From contig JBJKPR010000059.1 in NCBI GenBank assembly GCA_046706185.1, positions 1 to 41,114 on the forward strand: a DNA stretch of 41,114 bases, in the 5' to 3' direction. Under the pieces are notes generated by a model that saw only the letters and a list, made by a program, of their open reading frames with translations, had not been told where the DNA came from and searched no databases. This document shows, in pieces, positions 32,028 to 39,572 of the stretch; the first letter of the stretch is position 1, and each line of letters begins with the position of its first letter. This DNA is from JAJZXY01 sp046706185 (GTDB taxonomy: Archaea > Thermoplasmatota > Thermoplasmata > Sysuiplasmatales > Sysuiplasmataceae). The translations under genes and the position numbers were made by a program.

Positions 32028-33091
32028 TATGCAACCCCCAGAAGCATCTCTTCAGTCATCTTCTGCTCTATGCCGTATGAGTTGCCTATGACTATTGTCC
32101 TTATGTTGTCCCTTTCCCTTTCGGACCTCAGTATGTAAGCGAATGTCGAACCCGCAGACAGTGCCTGTGACGAGAGAACATCCACATACCGCCTGAGGAG
32201 CGATGAACGCATCTCGGACTCGAACAGCTTGAGGTCTCCATCCCGCCTGTAAGACTCTACGGCCAGGTGAAGGTCATACCTCTCCTGCAGTTTGGCTGCG
32301 ATCTCTTCAACGTTCCCAGAGCCGTAAAGCGACTGAAGGTTCTCAGTGGTCATGTTGCCAAGCGCAAGAAGCTGGTCTCTCACCTTCTCAAAAGGAACGT
32401 GCATGTCCTTTGCTGCGAGTATCACCATTATGTTTTTGTTGTCCACTTCCTCCTTGAAAAACCTTATGAGGGGGCCTTCATCGCCGTTGAAGAACTTGAG
32501 ACTTGAAATCAACCTCGCGTAGTAGTATCTGTCCAGTGCCTGGAGCATGGGTGATATGTCGTTGTCCTTTCTGTAATTGTCCAGGTATTGGAGTATCTGC
32601 TGGCCGTAGCCAAACCTGGTGAGGTTCTCTGCCATCGCCTCTATGTTTGACTGGTTGATGAGCACCCTGAAATCATCATTGCTCATTATGCCTCCGAAAA
32701 TGCCCATCGGAACATCCCTGAAACTCACCAGGAATGTCTCTGTTTCCTTCACATCGTAACCGAGGTACTTTGAGGTAATGATTGACTTGATGTTCTGTAC
32801 ATCCCACTTCGACATGTATGCTCTTAACAGGTCTGAAGTCATTGGCGGGGCAGCAAAGAGCGCAGTCTTGTTCCTAGTCACAAGCCTCCTGTTCGCAGCC
32901 ATTTCCAGAAGATCAGGGTTGGTGTAGAGGGAGTAAAGCGCGTTGATGTCGTCCTTGTAGACAGTTGATGACAGTGCCCTGGTGATGTCATCAAGGGGCA
33001 TCCCTATCAGACCTCTTACAAAACTGTCGCTGAGAAACTCCGTCTGTGCGACTTTTATTCTCCCATAGCTCCCCGAGTATGTTGAATCCAT
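32027..33091 (-). CDS. atpC: A-type ATP synthase subunit C (d-like)
   Basis: Subunit C is the funnel-shaped helical adaptor between central stalk D/F and the K ring. The 354 residues are largely helical with the threefold pattern of the family, opening YGRIKVAQTEFLSDSFVRGLIGM. The later segment LRRYVDVLSSQALSAGSTFAYILRSERERDNIRTIVIG is the strongly conserved end. It overlaps atpE by one base. Confidence 0.93.
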   Translation of the reverse strand: MDSTYSGSYGRIKVAQTEFLSDSFVRGLIGMPLDDITRALSSTVYKDDINALYSLYTNPDLLEMAANRRLVTRNKTALFAAPPMTSDLLRAYMSKWDVQNIKSIITSKYLGYDVKETETFLVSFRDVPMGIFGGIMSNDDFRVLINQSNIEAMAENLTRFGYGQQILQYLDNYRKDNDISPMLQALDRYYYARLISSLKFFNGDEGPLIRFFKEEVDNKNIMVILAAKDMHVPFEKVRDQLLALGNMTTENLQSLYGSGNVEEIAAKLQERYDLHLAVESYRRDGDLKLFESEMRSSLLRRYVDVLSSQALSAGSTFAYILRSERERDNIRTIVIGNSYGIEQKMTEEMLLGVA

Positions 33092-33660
33092 TATTTCGCA
33101 CCAAGTTTCTCTGCGATTTCAAGCATCAGTTTTTCCTTGAGTTCCCGCTTCAGTGTGGATATGGTCAGGTCAAGTTCCATCGTTCCATCAGATGACTCAG
33201 CCACAATGCCGCCGGACGGGTCGACCTCCTCTACCACAACTCTCTTTCCCTTTGAGTTCTTTATGAACTGCGCACCTTTCTCACCAATTCTGACTACACA
33301 GTCATTCCCGAGAGTCTTTCTGGACGTTGCGACCATCTTGGTGGCTATTGCCTTGTAGAAGGGCGAGGCGCTCAATCCATCCATTATTTCATATGCCTTG
33401 CCAAGGCTCGAATCGACAAGCTGTGACTTCTTCTCCCTCACTATCCTTCGTGCCTCTATCTCTGCATTGGAGAGATCCCTGTTCTCAAGCGATCTGCTGT
33501 CCTCGGCAGATCTTCTGGCATACTCATTTCTTAGGATCTCAAGCCTCTCCTCGGCCTCTTTTGAGAGGGCCTCCATCTTCTTCTGATAGTCGTCTCTTAT
33601 GCGCTTCAGCTCGCTGTCCCTGCGTTCCTCTATGGACTGAAGGATGTTTTCAAGCGCCAT
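33091..33660 (-). CDS. atpE: A-type ATP synthase subunit E (peripheral stalk)
   Basis: The 189 residues consist of an N-terminal charged coiled coil (about residues 1-85, SIEERRDSELKRIRDDYQKKMEALSK) and a globular C-terminal domain that caps the AB head. It contains the family-like VVEEVDPSGGIVAESSDGTMELDLTI. With subunit H it forms the peripheral stalks. The start lies 9 bp past the atpK stop. Confidence 0.93.
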   Translation of the reverse strand: MALENILQSIEERRDSELKRIRDDYQKKMEALSKEAEERLEILRNEYARRSAEDSRSLENRDLSNAEIEARRIVREKKSQLVDSSLGKAYEIMDGLSASPFYKAIATKMVATSRKTLGNDCVVRIGEKGAQFIKNSKGKRVVVEEVDPSGGIVAESSDGTMELDLTISTLKRELKEKLMLEIAEKLGAK

Positions 33661-33669
33661 TTCAATCCT

Positions 33670-33900
33670 TCACAAGATGTGCAGCAGCAGGATCAATCCA
33701 AGAACGAAACCAAGTATCCACAGTGTTTCTGGAATAACGAAGAAGAACAGTACCTGACCGAACTTCTCAGGTTTTTCTGCAATGATGCCCATTCCTGCCG
33801 CGCCTATACCCTGCTGTGCCATTCCGGTGCCTATCAGTCCGCCTGCAATTGAAATTGCGGCGGCTATCGCATACAGGGGCGCAGTATAATCGACCGCCAT
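33670..33900 (-). CDS. atpK: A-type ATP synthase subunit K (proteolipid ring subunit)
   Basis: The 76-residue c-like subunit has a single two-helix hairpin, at about residues 10-37 and 49-76. The ion-binding carboxylate Glu58 lies in the second helix (FFFVIPETLWILG). The first helix is Gly/Ala-rich (AIAAAISIAGGLIGTGMAQQGIG), as needed for packing in the rotor ring. No sodium-site signature can be judged confidently. It is the first gene of the operon, directly behind a strong TATA element. Confidence 0.93.
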   Translation of the reverse strand: MAVDYTAPLYAIAAAISIAGGLIGTGMAQQGIGAAGMGIIAEKPEKFGQVLFFFVIPETLWILGFVLGLILLLHIL

Positions 33901-33930
33901 TTGACAATCACCGCTCGTTTATTTACGGGT

Positions 33931-33941
33931 CTTATAAAAAA
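33931..33941 (-). promoter_or_regulatory. TATA box of the A-ATP synthase operon
   Basis: On the minus strand TTTTTTATAAG is centred 36 bp before the atpK ATG, predicting a start near 33910 and a leader of about 10 nt. No other clear promoter is seen within the tightly packed operon. Confidence 0.6.
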
Positions 33942-34031
33942 CTTGTCGCGCGGGTGTCCTGCCAGGGCTGCAACTTTTGCAAGACGGTTGGCACGTGTTA
34001 CCATGGTTCCGGCAATCTCTACGCTTCAACC

Positions 34032-35516
34032 TCAGAGTATCCTGCCTATGCCGTGCTTTTGTATGTTGTGGAATTCGCTGAAATTCACAACGTTGAGGTT
34101 GAGGGTAGAGAGGTCGAAAACAGGCATTTTGGCCGGTATCGGCGATATATTCCTCATCTTCTGGTAGGATGTCTGAGACTGCCATGTCGAGCCGCTTATC
34201 AACCTCACGCCTCTGTACTCATCAAGCCCATACGAGTGGACGTGGCCCGTTATGAACACATCCGGAACGTCGTCAATCACCATGTAGTCCCTCTTCTCAG
34301 GTGCCAGCGGCGTCTTCTCGCCGTATACTGGCGCTAGATGCCTTCTCTTCAGCAGCTCCTTCATTGCGTCTATCGGTCTCTCCCAGGAAAGCTGAGGGAG
34401 GGAGCTTATGACATCATCAAAACTCCTGCCGTGATATGCCAGCACGTTTCTGCCCTCAAGTTCGATGGTCGCGGGATTGCCTACAAACGTGACGCGGGAA
34501 TCAAACATTTTCCGCAGCTCGTTCTGAAAGGTCGGCTGCGGTTCGGCAGGCCTGACGGCGTCATGGTTTCCCGGCATGAGAATGAGGCGCATCCAGTCCG
34601 GGAGTTCGGAAATGTATTGCGCCACCCGCTCATACTGCGCATAGACGTCGTCTATCTCCAGATCCTCCTCCTGGTCGGGGTAAACCCCGATTCCGTCCGC
34701 GAGGTCACCTGAGATTATGATGTAGTTTATGTCCCTTGCTTCAGGGGATTGCTTTAGCCAGTCGAGCATGAGATCCCACTCCTCCCTGAGGAATGTCTTG
34801 CTCCCGACATGCGTGTCTGAAAGTACAGCCACCCTCGAGGTGGAATCCACTTTTTCCACGCTCCTGTTGAACGGGACGTCCGGTCTGACTATTGCGTCGG
34901 CAACAATCATGCTCCTGTCCCTGTTCATCCTGCCCCTGACACCTATGACTTCGTCCTTGAGAACCGACTCATCTTTCCGGTCGGACATGATGAGTACCTT
35001 GCATCTCTCCTCTTCGTCCTCTATCTCCAGGATCTTGTGCCCATTCCTTGTTGTGTGTACGCTGTTCACAATCCCGATTACATGTATCTCCCTGTTCAGC
35101 CTGACCGCCTTCGAAATAGGCAATGCACCGGCCATGTCGCCCCTTCTGAGCAATATCTTCTTCAGCGAATGAAACCTGTCAGTGAAGTACTTCGCAAAGT
35201 CCTTCACATTCCCGCGCGAAGTGCTGTTCCCGGTTACGTCTTTCAGTATTTTTGGGGGAGGAGGTATGGACGAAATGTGCCCAACAGTACGCTGCGGCTT
35301 TGCCTCATCCTCTGATTTCACGGTCGTAGCTGTCGTTGTTCCAGAAATCATTTCAGTCGTAATCACAAGGGGGGGAACCTCGAATGCATGAAGCAATGTT
35401 TCCAGCCTTTCTATCGCATTGCTCCTTTCCTCAAGCTTCTTCACAGCTTCGGGGTCTATCAGAACGCCCTTGGATGCGGCGAGCCTGAGTATCTGGTCAT
35501 GGATAGAAATCCCCAT
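34032..35516 (-). CDS. polB: DNA polymerase D small subunit DP1 (3'-5' exonuclease)
   Basis: DP1 is the proofreading subunit of the euryarchaeal replicative polymerase PolD. The 494 residues have an N-terminal helical region, an OB fold (about residues 140-215, IHVIGIVNSVHTTRNGHKILEIEDEEERCKVLI) and a calcineurin-like phosphodiesterase domain. The metal motifs are all intact: SDTHVGS, ISGDLADG, MPGNHDAVRP, and TGHVHSYG. An intact site means proofreading should be active. The large subunit DP2 is not in this window. Confidence 0.96.
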   Translation of the reverse strand: MGISIHDQILRLAASKGVLIDPEAVKKLEERSNAIERLETLLHAFEVPPLVITTEMISGTTTATTVKSEDEAKPQRTVGHISSIPPPPKILKDVTGNSTSRGNVKDFAKYFTDRFHSLKKILLRRGDMAGALPISKAVRLNREIHVIGIVNSVHTTRNGHKILEIEDEEERCKVLIMSDRKDESVLKDEVIGVRGRMNRDRSMIVADAIVRPDVPFNRSVEKVDSTSRVAVLSDTHVGSKTFLREEWDLMLDWLKQSPEARDINYIIISGDLADGIGVYPDQEEDLEIDDVYAQYERVAQYISELPDWMRLILMPGNHDAVRPAEPQPTFQNELRKMFDSRVTFVGNPATIELEGRNVLAYHGRSFDDVISSLPQLSWERPIDAMKELLKRRHLAPVYGEKTPLAPEKRDYMVIDDVPDVFITGHVHSYGLDEYRGVRLISGSTWQSQTSYQKMRNISPIPAKMPVFDLSTLNLNVVNFSEFHNIQKHGIGRIL

Positions 35517-35540
35517 GTTTTTTTGTTAAGCTGCTTGTTG

Positions 35541-35550
35541 CTATTAAAGG
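35541..35550 (-). promoter_or_regulatory. TATA box of the DP1 gene
   Basis: On the minus strand CCTTTAATAG is centred 29 bp before the ATG at 35516, predicting a near-leaderless message. Confidence 0.45.
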
Positions 35551-35617
35551 TAGCTGCAATGGCGGGAGGCTGGGAAGAGTCCTCTATTCTGGCACGAGGC
35601 AGTCGAGTGCCCACAGG

Positions 35618-36094
35618 CTACTTTTCAATCGGAAGATGTTCGTGCGCCCACTCCATGTAGCCATCCCTCAGATTGTACAGCTCCTTTCCGACGACCTTTC
35701 TGAGTACCAGCCTCGACCTCTTTCCTGTACCAGAGACAAAGACGGTCTTTCCGTCTGCTGTCAGGCCACGTTCGATCTTCTGGTAGGGCACATTTCTCGA
35801 GTTCGGAAGGTGTCCGGCCTCGTACTCGCCTGTCCTTCTGACGTCTATGATATCCACTCTCTCCCCTTTCTCAATCATTGAATGCAGGTCGCCTGCCTTT
35901 ATGTCCCTGTAATCTCCCTTGTCGGCATATGGCCAGCCGTAGTACCTGTATGTGAATATCGACACCAGAATACCCATCATCGAGAGGGCGGCAAGGAGTA
36001 CCGTGGGAAATGTGAAATTGAAGGCCAGATACAGGGTAACCGCGAAAATGACCCACAGCGCAAGTACTGTGACGACGAGTGGAAATGTCCTCAT
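35618..36094 (-). CDS. Membrane-anchored rhodanese-like protein lacking the active-site Cys
   Basis: The 158 residues comprise two transmembrane helices (about 4-24 and 29-49) and a cytoplasmic rhodanese domain (about 60-158; VDIIDVRRTGEYEAGHLPNSRNVPY). In active rhodaneses the loop reads C-x-x-G-x-R-S. Here it reads SGTGKRS with Ser121 in the Cys position, so sulfur transfer is not expected. Such domains often act in binding or signalling. The gene has a TATA element and a perfect inverted repeat just before its ATG. Confidence 0.85.
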   Translation of the reverse strand: MRTFPLVVTVLALWVIFAVTLYLAFNFTFPTVLLAALSMMGILVSIFTYRYYGWPYADKGDYRDIKAGDLHSMIEKGERVDIIDVRRTGEYEAGHLPNSRNVPYQKIERGLTADGKTVFVSGTGKRSRLVLRKVVGKELYNLRDGYMEWAHEHLPIEK

Positions 36095-36112
36095 TCTGTC
36101 TTTTTTGACAGA
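36095..36112. promoter_or_regulatory. Perfect inverted repeat at the rhodanese transcript start
   Basis: TCTGTC and GACAGA flank a T6 spacer, directly before the rhodanese ATG (ending at 36094). The TATA element TTATAAAATA lies at 36121-36130, so the predicted start (near 36098) falls inside the dyad. This is a good position for a repressor operator. Confidence 0.5.
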
Positions 36113-36118
36113 TCATCT

Positions 36119-36132
36119 GGTTATAAAATATC
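36119..36132 (-). promoter_or_regulatory. TATA box of the rhodanese gene
   Basis: On the minus strand the element reads GATATTTTATAACC, about 27 bp upstream of the predicted start. The message would be nearly leaderless. Confidence 0.55.
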
Positions 36133-36228
36133 TGCCACAGGTGTCAGGGGAGTACACTCTTCCCGCAGACGACGCACTAGCCAGGTTTGGGTTACAATGT
36201 CATGTTCGTCTATCGTAATGGACCTTGA

Positions 36229-36247
36229 CCAACTCATATATAGTTGG
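36229..36247. promoter_or_regulatory. Inverted repeat enclosing the TATA box of the DUF2203 gene
   Basis: CCAACT and AGTTGG are perfect 6-nt arms around CATATAT. The TATA element is therefore the loop of the dyad, which suggests a regulator that competes with TBP. The predicted start is near 36265, leaving a leader of about 27 nt to the ATG at 36292. Confidence 0.5.
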
Positions 36248-36291
36248 ATTAGGCATAATAACCCGTTTATTGATATACGGAAGAAGGCCTA

Positions 36292-36735
36292 ATGAGCGAG
36301 GAAAGAGAAGAAATCAGGCGTAACGCCCCGACAAGGTTCTTCACAGTGGATGAGGCAAACGACATGATACCACTGCTGGAAGATAAGCTGAAAGCCTGCG
36401 ACCAGATACTCATAGAGATACGCTCGGTTTCCGAACTGACAGAGGACATGGAGTGGTACTGGGGAGAGTCGATTAACGAAGACTCAAACCCGGACAGGGC
36501 GGAATATCTCAAGCTTGAAAGGGAGAAAAGCGCCCGGATCGAGCGATGGAACAGCTCCATAAGGGAGATAGAGGACGCTGGCATATTGATAAAGAACCCC
36601 GACCTCGGTCTCGTGGACTTTTACAGCATAAGGGACGGCCAGGTTGTGTTTCTCTGCTGGCAGCGTGGAGAGCCAGAAGTTCGCTACTGGCACTCCATAG
36701 AGGGAGGATACAGCGGCAGAAGGCCGCTTGAATAA
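36292..36735 (+). CDS. DUF2203 family protein
   Basis: The 147 residues match the DUF2203 pattern. It opens RFFTVDEANDMIPLLEDKL, has a helical middle, and ends with the conserved block DLGLVDFYSIRDGQVVFLCWQRGEPEVRYWH followed by GGYSGRRPLE. The fold is predicted helical with a short beta end, and no catalytic residues are obvious. The function of the family is unknown. It is divergent from the rhodanese gene, and each promoter carries its own dyad. Confidence 0.85.
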   Translation: MSEEREEIRRNAPTRFFTVDEANDMIPLLEDKLKACDQILIEIRSVSELTEDMEWYWGESINEDSNPDRAEYLKLEREKSARIERWNSSIREIEDAGILIKNPDLGLVDFYSIRDGQVVFLCWQRGEPEVRYWHSIEGGYSGRRPLE

Positions 36736-36849
36736 TGCAGGCATTCGCAAACTAAAATATTACGCATATTTTTAAGGGATCCTGGAGTAAATCATCTACT
36801 GGCTGAATCATGAATGATCTCACGGATGGTAGATTTAAAGTGCCTGTAT

Positions 36850-36860
36850 CACATTTAAGG
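36850..36860 (+). promoter_or_regulatory. TATA box of the DUF981-like gene
   Basis: CACATTTAAGG predicts a start near 36881 and a leader of about 30 nt with AAGGTGG and AAGG before the ATG at 36911. A second candidate, AGATTTAAAG, lies at 36831-36840. Confidence 0.4.
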
Positions 36861-36910
36861 GTCTAGGGCTAATTACTGACACCTACTAGTCCGACCAAAG
36901 GTGGATAAGG

Positions 36911-37516
36911 ATGGCACTTCAGTTCGTGGATTACCTTACTGCCGTAATGACGCTTCTCATAGTGGTGGATGTTGTCATCTGCGAACTTGTCTTCTACACT
37001 CTTGGTCTGGATTTTTCGAAGCTCCGGGGGAACGAGGACGCAACGGAAAAGCTCAGAGCTTTCGGCAGCCTTCTTCTCGGCCTTTCGGTTCCGATGCTTG
37101 TGCTTGGAATAGAGATGGACACCGTGTGGCCGCTTCCGAGCAGTTATAACTTCATCTACGGTGATATGATAATCTATGTGGGCGTCCTTCTCCTTGTTTC
37201 CGGCCTCCTCATGATGCGGACGCCCGAGAGCACACGTTTTCTTTATCCGCTCATTGCCATCTTCGGTTTCTTTGTTGCCATTTATGGAGTCGACATACTC
37301 TACTACAACCTCGGCCAGAACCCTCTTGCAGCCGCAGGATTAATGGTGTCCGAAGGTCTCGGCGGGATAGCGACATCCGCCTACCTGTTCAGCTCCAGGA
37401 AATTCATAGGTTACATTGCAATCGTGTTGCTAGTCATAGCTGTAGTCATCACTGCAGCCACCGATATCGAATCCATCTTTGACCACACGGTGTCCTTCAA
37501 ATCGTGGTTGCCATGA
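36911..37516 (+). CDS. DUF981-like polytopic membrane protein
   Basis: The 201 residues have about six transmembrane helices. The pattern FVDYLTAVMTLLIVVDVVI at the start, the loop GSLLLGLSVPMLVLGIEMDTVWPLP, and NFIYGDMIIYVGVLLL resemble the archaeal DUF981 family, recalled with moderate confidence. An Asp-Tyr rich turn (IYGVDILYYNLGQNP) is conserved-looking. No cofactor motif is visible and the function is unknown. It has its own promoter and the UbiA gene follows 78 bp later. Confidence 0.75.
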   Translation: MALQFVDYLTAVMTLLIVVDVVICELVFYTLGLDFSKLRGNEDATEKLRAFGSLLLGLSVPMLVLGIEMDTVWPLPSSYNFIYGDMIIYVGVLLLVSGLLMMRTPESTRFLYPLIAIFGFFVAIYGVDILYYNLGQNPLAAAGLMVSEGLGGIATSAYLFSSRKFIGYIAIVLLVIAVVITAATDIESIFDHTVSFKSWLP

Positions 37517-37587
37517 TTTTCATTAGTAAGCCAGAGTCTCGTTGCATCAACGCACCTAAGTCTATCGGCACACTGAACGTCGGGGGC

Positions 37588-37597
37588 GTTATTTATG
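37588..37597 (+). promoter_or_regulatory. TATA box of the UbiA gene, overlapping its first ATG
   Basis: CGTTATTTATG includes the first in-frame ATG (37595). A transcript starting about 26 bp downstream, near 37618, could not use that ATG and would use ATG 37637, which has GGATGTGAG just before it. Confidence 0.4.
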
Positions 37598-38656
37598 GAT
37601 GCTGAGCGAAGACATTCGTTCGGACTGGATGTGAGAATGTGGTACAGGGCGCTCAAAGTGATACCTCAGCTGAACAAGAATCAGTGGGAGGCACTCGACC
37701 CAGTTTCGAAGTGGCTCGTGGCCGCACGCGGCGCAGTGCTGATAATGACTTTCTTCTCTGCACTCATTGGCGGGCTGCTTGCATTCTCAGCCGGACCTGC
37801 CAGCCCAATCCTGCTTGGTCTGACAGTAATTGGCCTGGTCCTTGCTCATGGTGCTTCAAATCTGCTCAATGATTACTGGGACACAAAGCTCGGGGTAGAC
37901 GAGGGCAATTACTTTAGAGCGCAATACGGGCCGCATCCGCTCATAGGCGGGCTCCTTTCAGCCAGGCAGCTGCTTATGTGGGTATTCGCCACACTGTGCG
38001 CCGCCCTGCTTGTCTGTCTCTACCTGGCGATAGTTCGAGGGCCCTGGGTGATTCTGTTCGCTGGCGCAGGCCTGATATTGATGATGACATATTCCGGCAA
38101 ACCATTCCCGCTCAAGAGGATAGGACTGGGAGAGGTTGCAGTGTTCATAATCTGGGGGCCTCTCATGATAGGAGGAACTTTCTATGTTCTCCTCGGAGTG
38201 CTTCCCCTTTGGGTGATACTTGCCTCGCTACCTTACACTCTTGGAGTGACGCTTGTCCTGTTCGGCAAGCACATAGACAAGATGGAATATGACAGCAGGA
38301 AGAACATTAGGACACTGCCAGTCATACTGGGCGAAGTATGGGCCAGGAGAGCTTCCATACTCCTGATTGCACTCATGTTCGCTTCCTCCTTCTTCCTTGT
38401 CGTGGGAAACTACCTGGGACTTCCAGTTCTTCTTGTGTTTCTGTCCCTCCCGAGTGCAGTCGCGGCTGCAAGGATATTTTCCAGACCCAGACCATTGTCC
38501 TGCCCCCCGGACTACCCTTCCGAGTCCTGGCCGCTCTGGTATGTGGGTTTTTCCTTTGTTTTCAACAGGAATTTCGGTGGCCTGTTCGTGCTCGGGCTGA
38601 TTCTGGACGTTGCACTGAAGCTGGCCGGAATCCCGGTGTTTGTCTCGGGGCTTTAG
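37595..38656 (+). CDS. UbiA family prenyltransferase
   Basis: UbiA enzymes attach a polyprenyl chain to an aromatic or glycerol acceptor in the membrane. The protein has about 8-9 transmembrane helices. The two metal-diphosphate motifs are NLLNDYWDTKLGVD (residues 89-102) and HIDKMEYDSRKNIRTLP (Asp228 and Asp233). Candidate products are a menaquinone-like quinone precursor (MenA-like) or digeranylgeranylglyceryl phosphate for lipids. The 1,4-dihydroxy-2-naphthoate type looks closer, but this is not decisive. The coordinates use the first ATG; the true start may be ATG 37637, 14 codons later. Confidence 0.85.
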   Translation: MDAERRHSFGLDVRMWYRALKVIPQLNKNQWEALDPVSKWLVAARGAVLIMTFFSALIGGLLAFSAGPASPILLGLTVIGLVLAHGASNLLNDYWDTKLGVDEGNYFRAQYGPHPLIGGLLSARQLLMWVFATLCAALLVCLYLAIVRGPWVILFAGAGLILMMTYSGKPFPLKRIGLGEVAVFIIWGPLMIGGTFYVLLGVLPLWVILASLPYTLGVTLVLFGKHIDKMEYDSRKNIRTLPVILGEVWARRASILLIALMFASSFFLVVGNYLGLPVLLVFLSLPSAVAAARIFSRPRPLSCPPDYPSESWPLWYVGFSFVFNRNFGGLFVLGLILDVALKLAGIPVFVSGL

Positions 38657-38674
38657 AAGCTGGGAAAGGCGGTC

Positions 38675-39382
38675 TCAGTTGTGCGTGACTGGCGGGAAGG
38701 CTGTATCACCGCCTGCATTCGAGGAAGGCAGCAGGTCAATGAAGCAGAAATCATCCCTTAGCACCTTTTCCCCTTTTACCACGTTTATAGCTTCCGAGAA
38801 AATGGGGCCATCATATGCGAAAGTATGGAACTCGCCGTTCTCACCACACGGGTCCACATCGGCCGGAAGCGACCGCAGGAAATCCTCATCAAACTCCCTC
38901 CCGCAGAACCCGACCTCAAGTTTTCGTGTGTCAACACAGCATACAACTGCCCTGAAGCCGGAGGATATAAAGGAGTGGGCCAGTTTTTTGGTATCCTTCC
39001 TCCAGAGCGGAAATACTGCGCTCATTTCAATTTCGCCAAGTCTGTCTTCCCGGTAGCTCCTGACATCCTCAAGAAACAGGTCGCCAAATGCAACCCTTTT
39101 CATACCCTTCTTCAGATATTTCTCTAGCGTTTCCTTCATTCTACTCTCATACTGCAGATTGTCTGAATTCTGCGGTATGCGTATCATCTCAAGCGGCAGG
39201 CCAAGAGATTCCGCCTGCTCGTTCAGGAGCATCTTCCTTACCCCATGCATGCTTATCCTTTCATACCCCTCCGTCACAGTGGTGAGTATTGCCACGACTT
39301 CAAGTTCGCCCTTCCTGCGAAGCTCGTGGAGCGCCATTGAACAGTCTTTTCCTCCGCTCCATGAAAGAAGGATATCCTCCAT
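38675..39382 (-). CDS. DUF71/COG2102 ATP pyrophosphatase family protein (Dph6-related)
   Basis: The 235 residues form a PP-loop ATPase with SGGKDCSMA at residues 9-17. GDLFLEDVRSYRE follows, and near the C-terminus PCGENGEFHTFAYDGP. In the diphthine-ammonia ligase (Dph6) branch this last motif is of the EGGE(Y/F)ET type, as I recall. The ENGEFHT form here marks the sister branch, proposed to act in cobamide salvage. Diphthamide amidation is therefore less certain despite dph2 being in this window. The TATA element at 39401-39410 makes the ATG at 39382 leaderless. It converges on the UbiA gene with 18 bp between stops. Confidence 0.85.
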   Translation of the reverse strand: MEDILLSWSGGKDCSMALHELRRKGELEVVAILTTVTEGYERISMHGVRKMLLNEQAESLGLPLEMIRIPQNSDNLQYESRMKETLEKYLKKGMKRVAFGDLFLEDVRSYREDRLGEIEMSAVFPLWRKDTKKLAHSFISSGFRAVVCCVDTRKLEVGFCGREFDEDFLRSLPADVDPCGENGEFHTFAYDGPIFSEAINVVKGEKVLRDDFCFIDLLPSSNAGGDTAFPPVTHN

Positions 39383-39400
39383 GCTTTTGCCCCGTAGTGC

Positions 39401-39410
39401 ATGGTATATC
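39401..39410 (-). promoter_or_regulatory. TATA box of the DUF71 gene
   Basis: On the minus strand GATATACCAT is centred 24-26 bp before the ATG at 39382, which fits a leaderless transcript. It lies in a 190 bp gap in which I see no other gene. Confidence 0.45.
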
Positions 39411-39572
39411 GCGCATTTTTCCTCAAATCGTTTGCGTCAGTCACCGAAACGCAAGGTCCATGAAAGCAAAACGCGCCGAGATGGAAGGGCTTCGAAGTGG
39501 ATATGCGCAGGGCCAAGACCGGGTGGCAATCACTGGATGTGCATAGAATGCGCGGGTCACAATGACTGCCCT

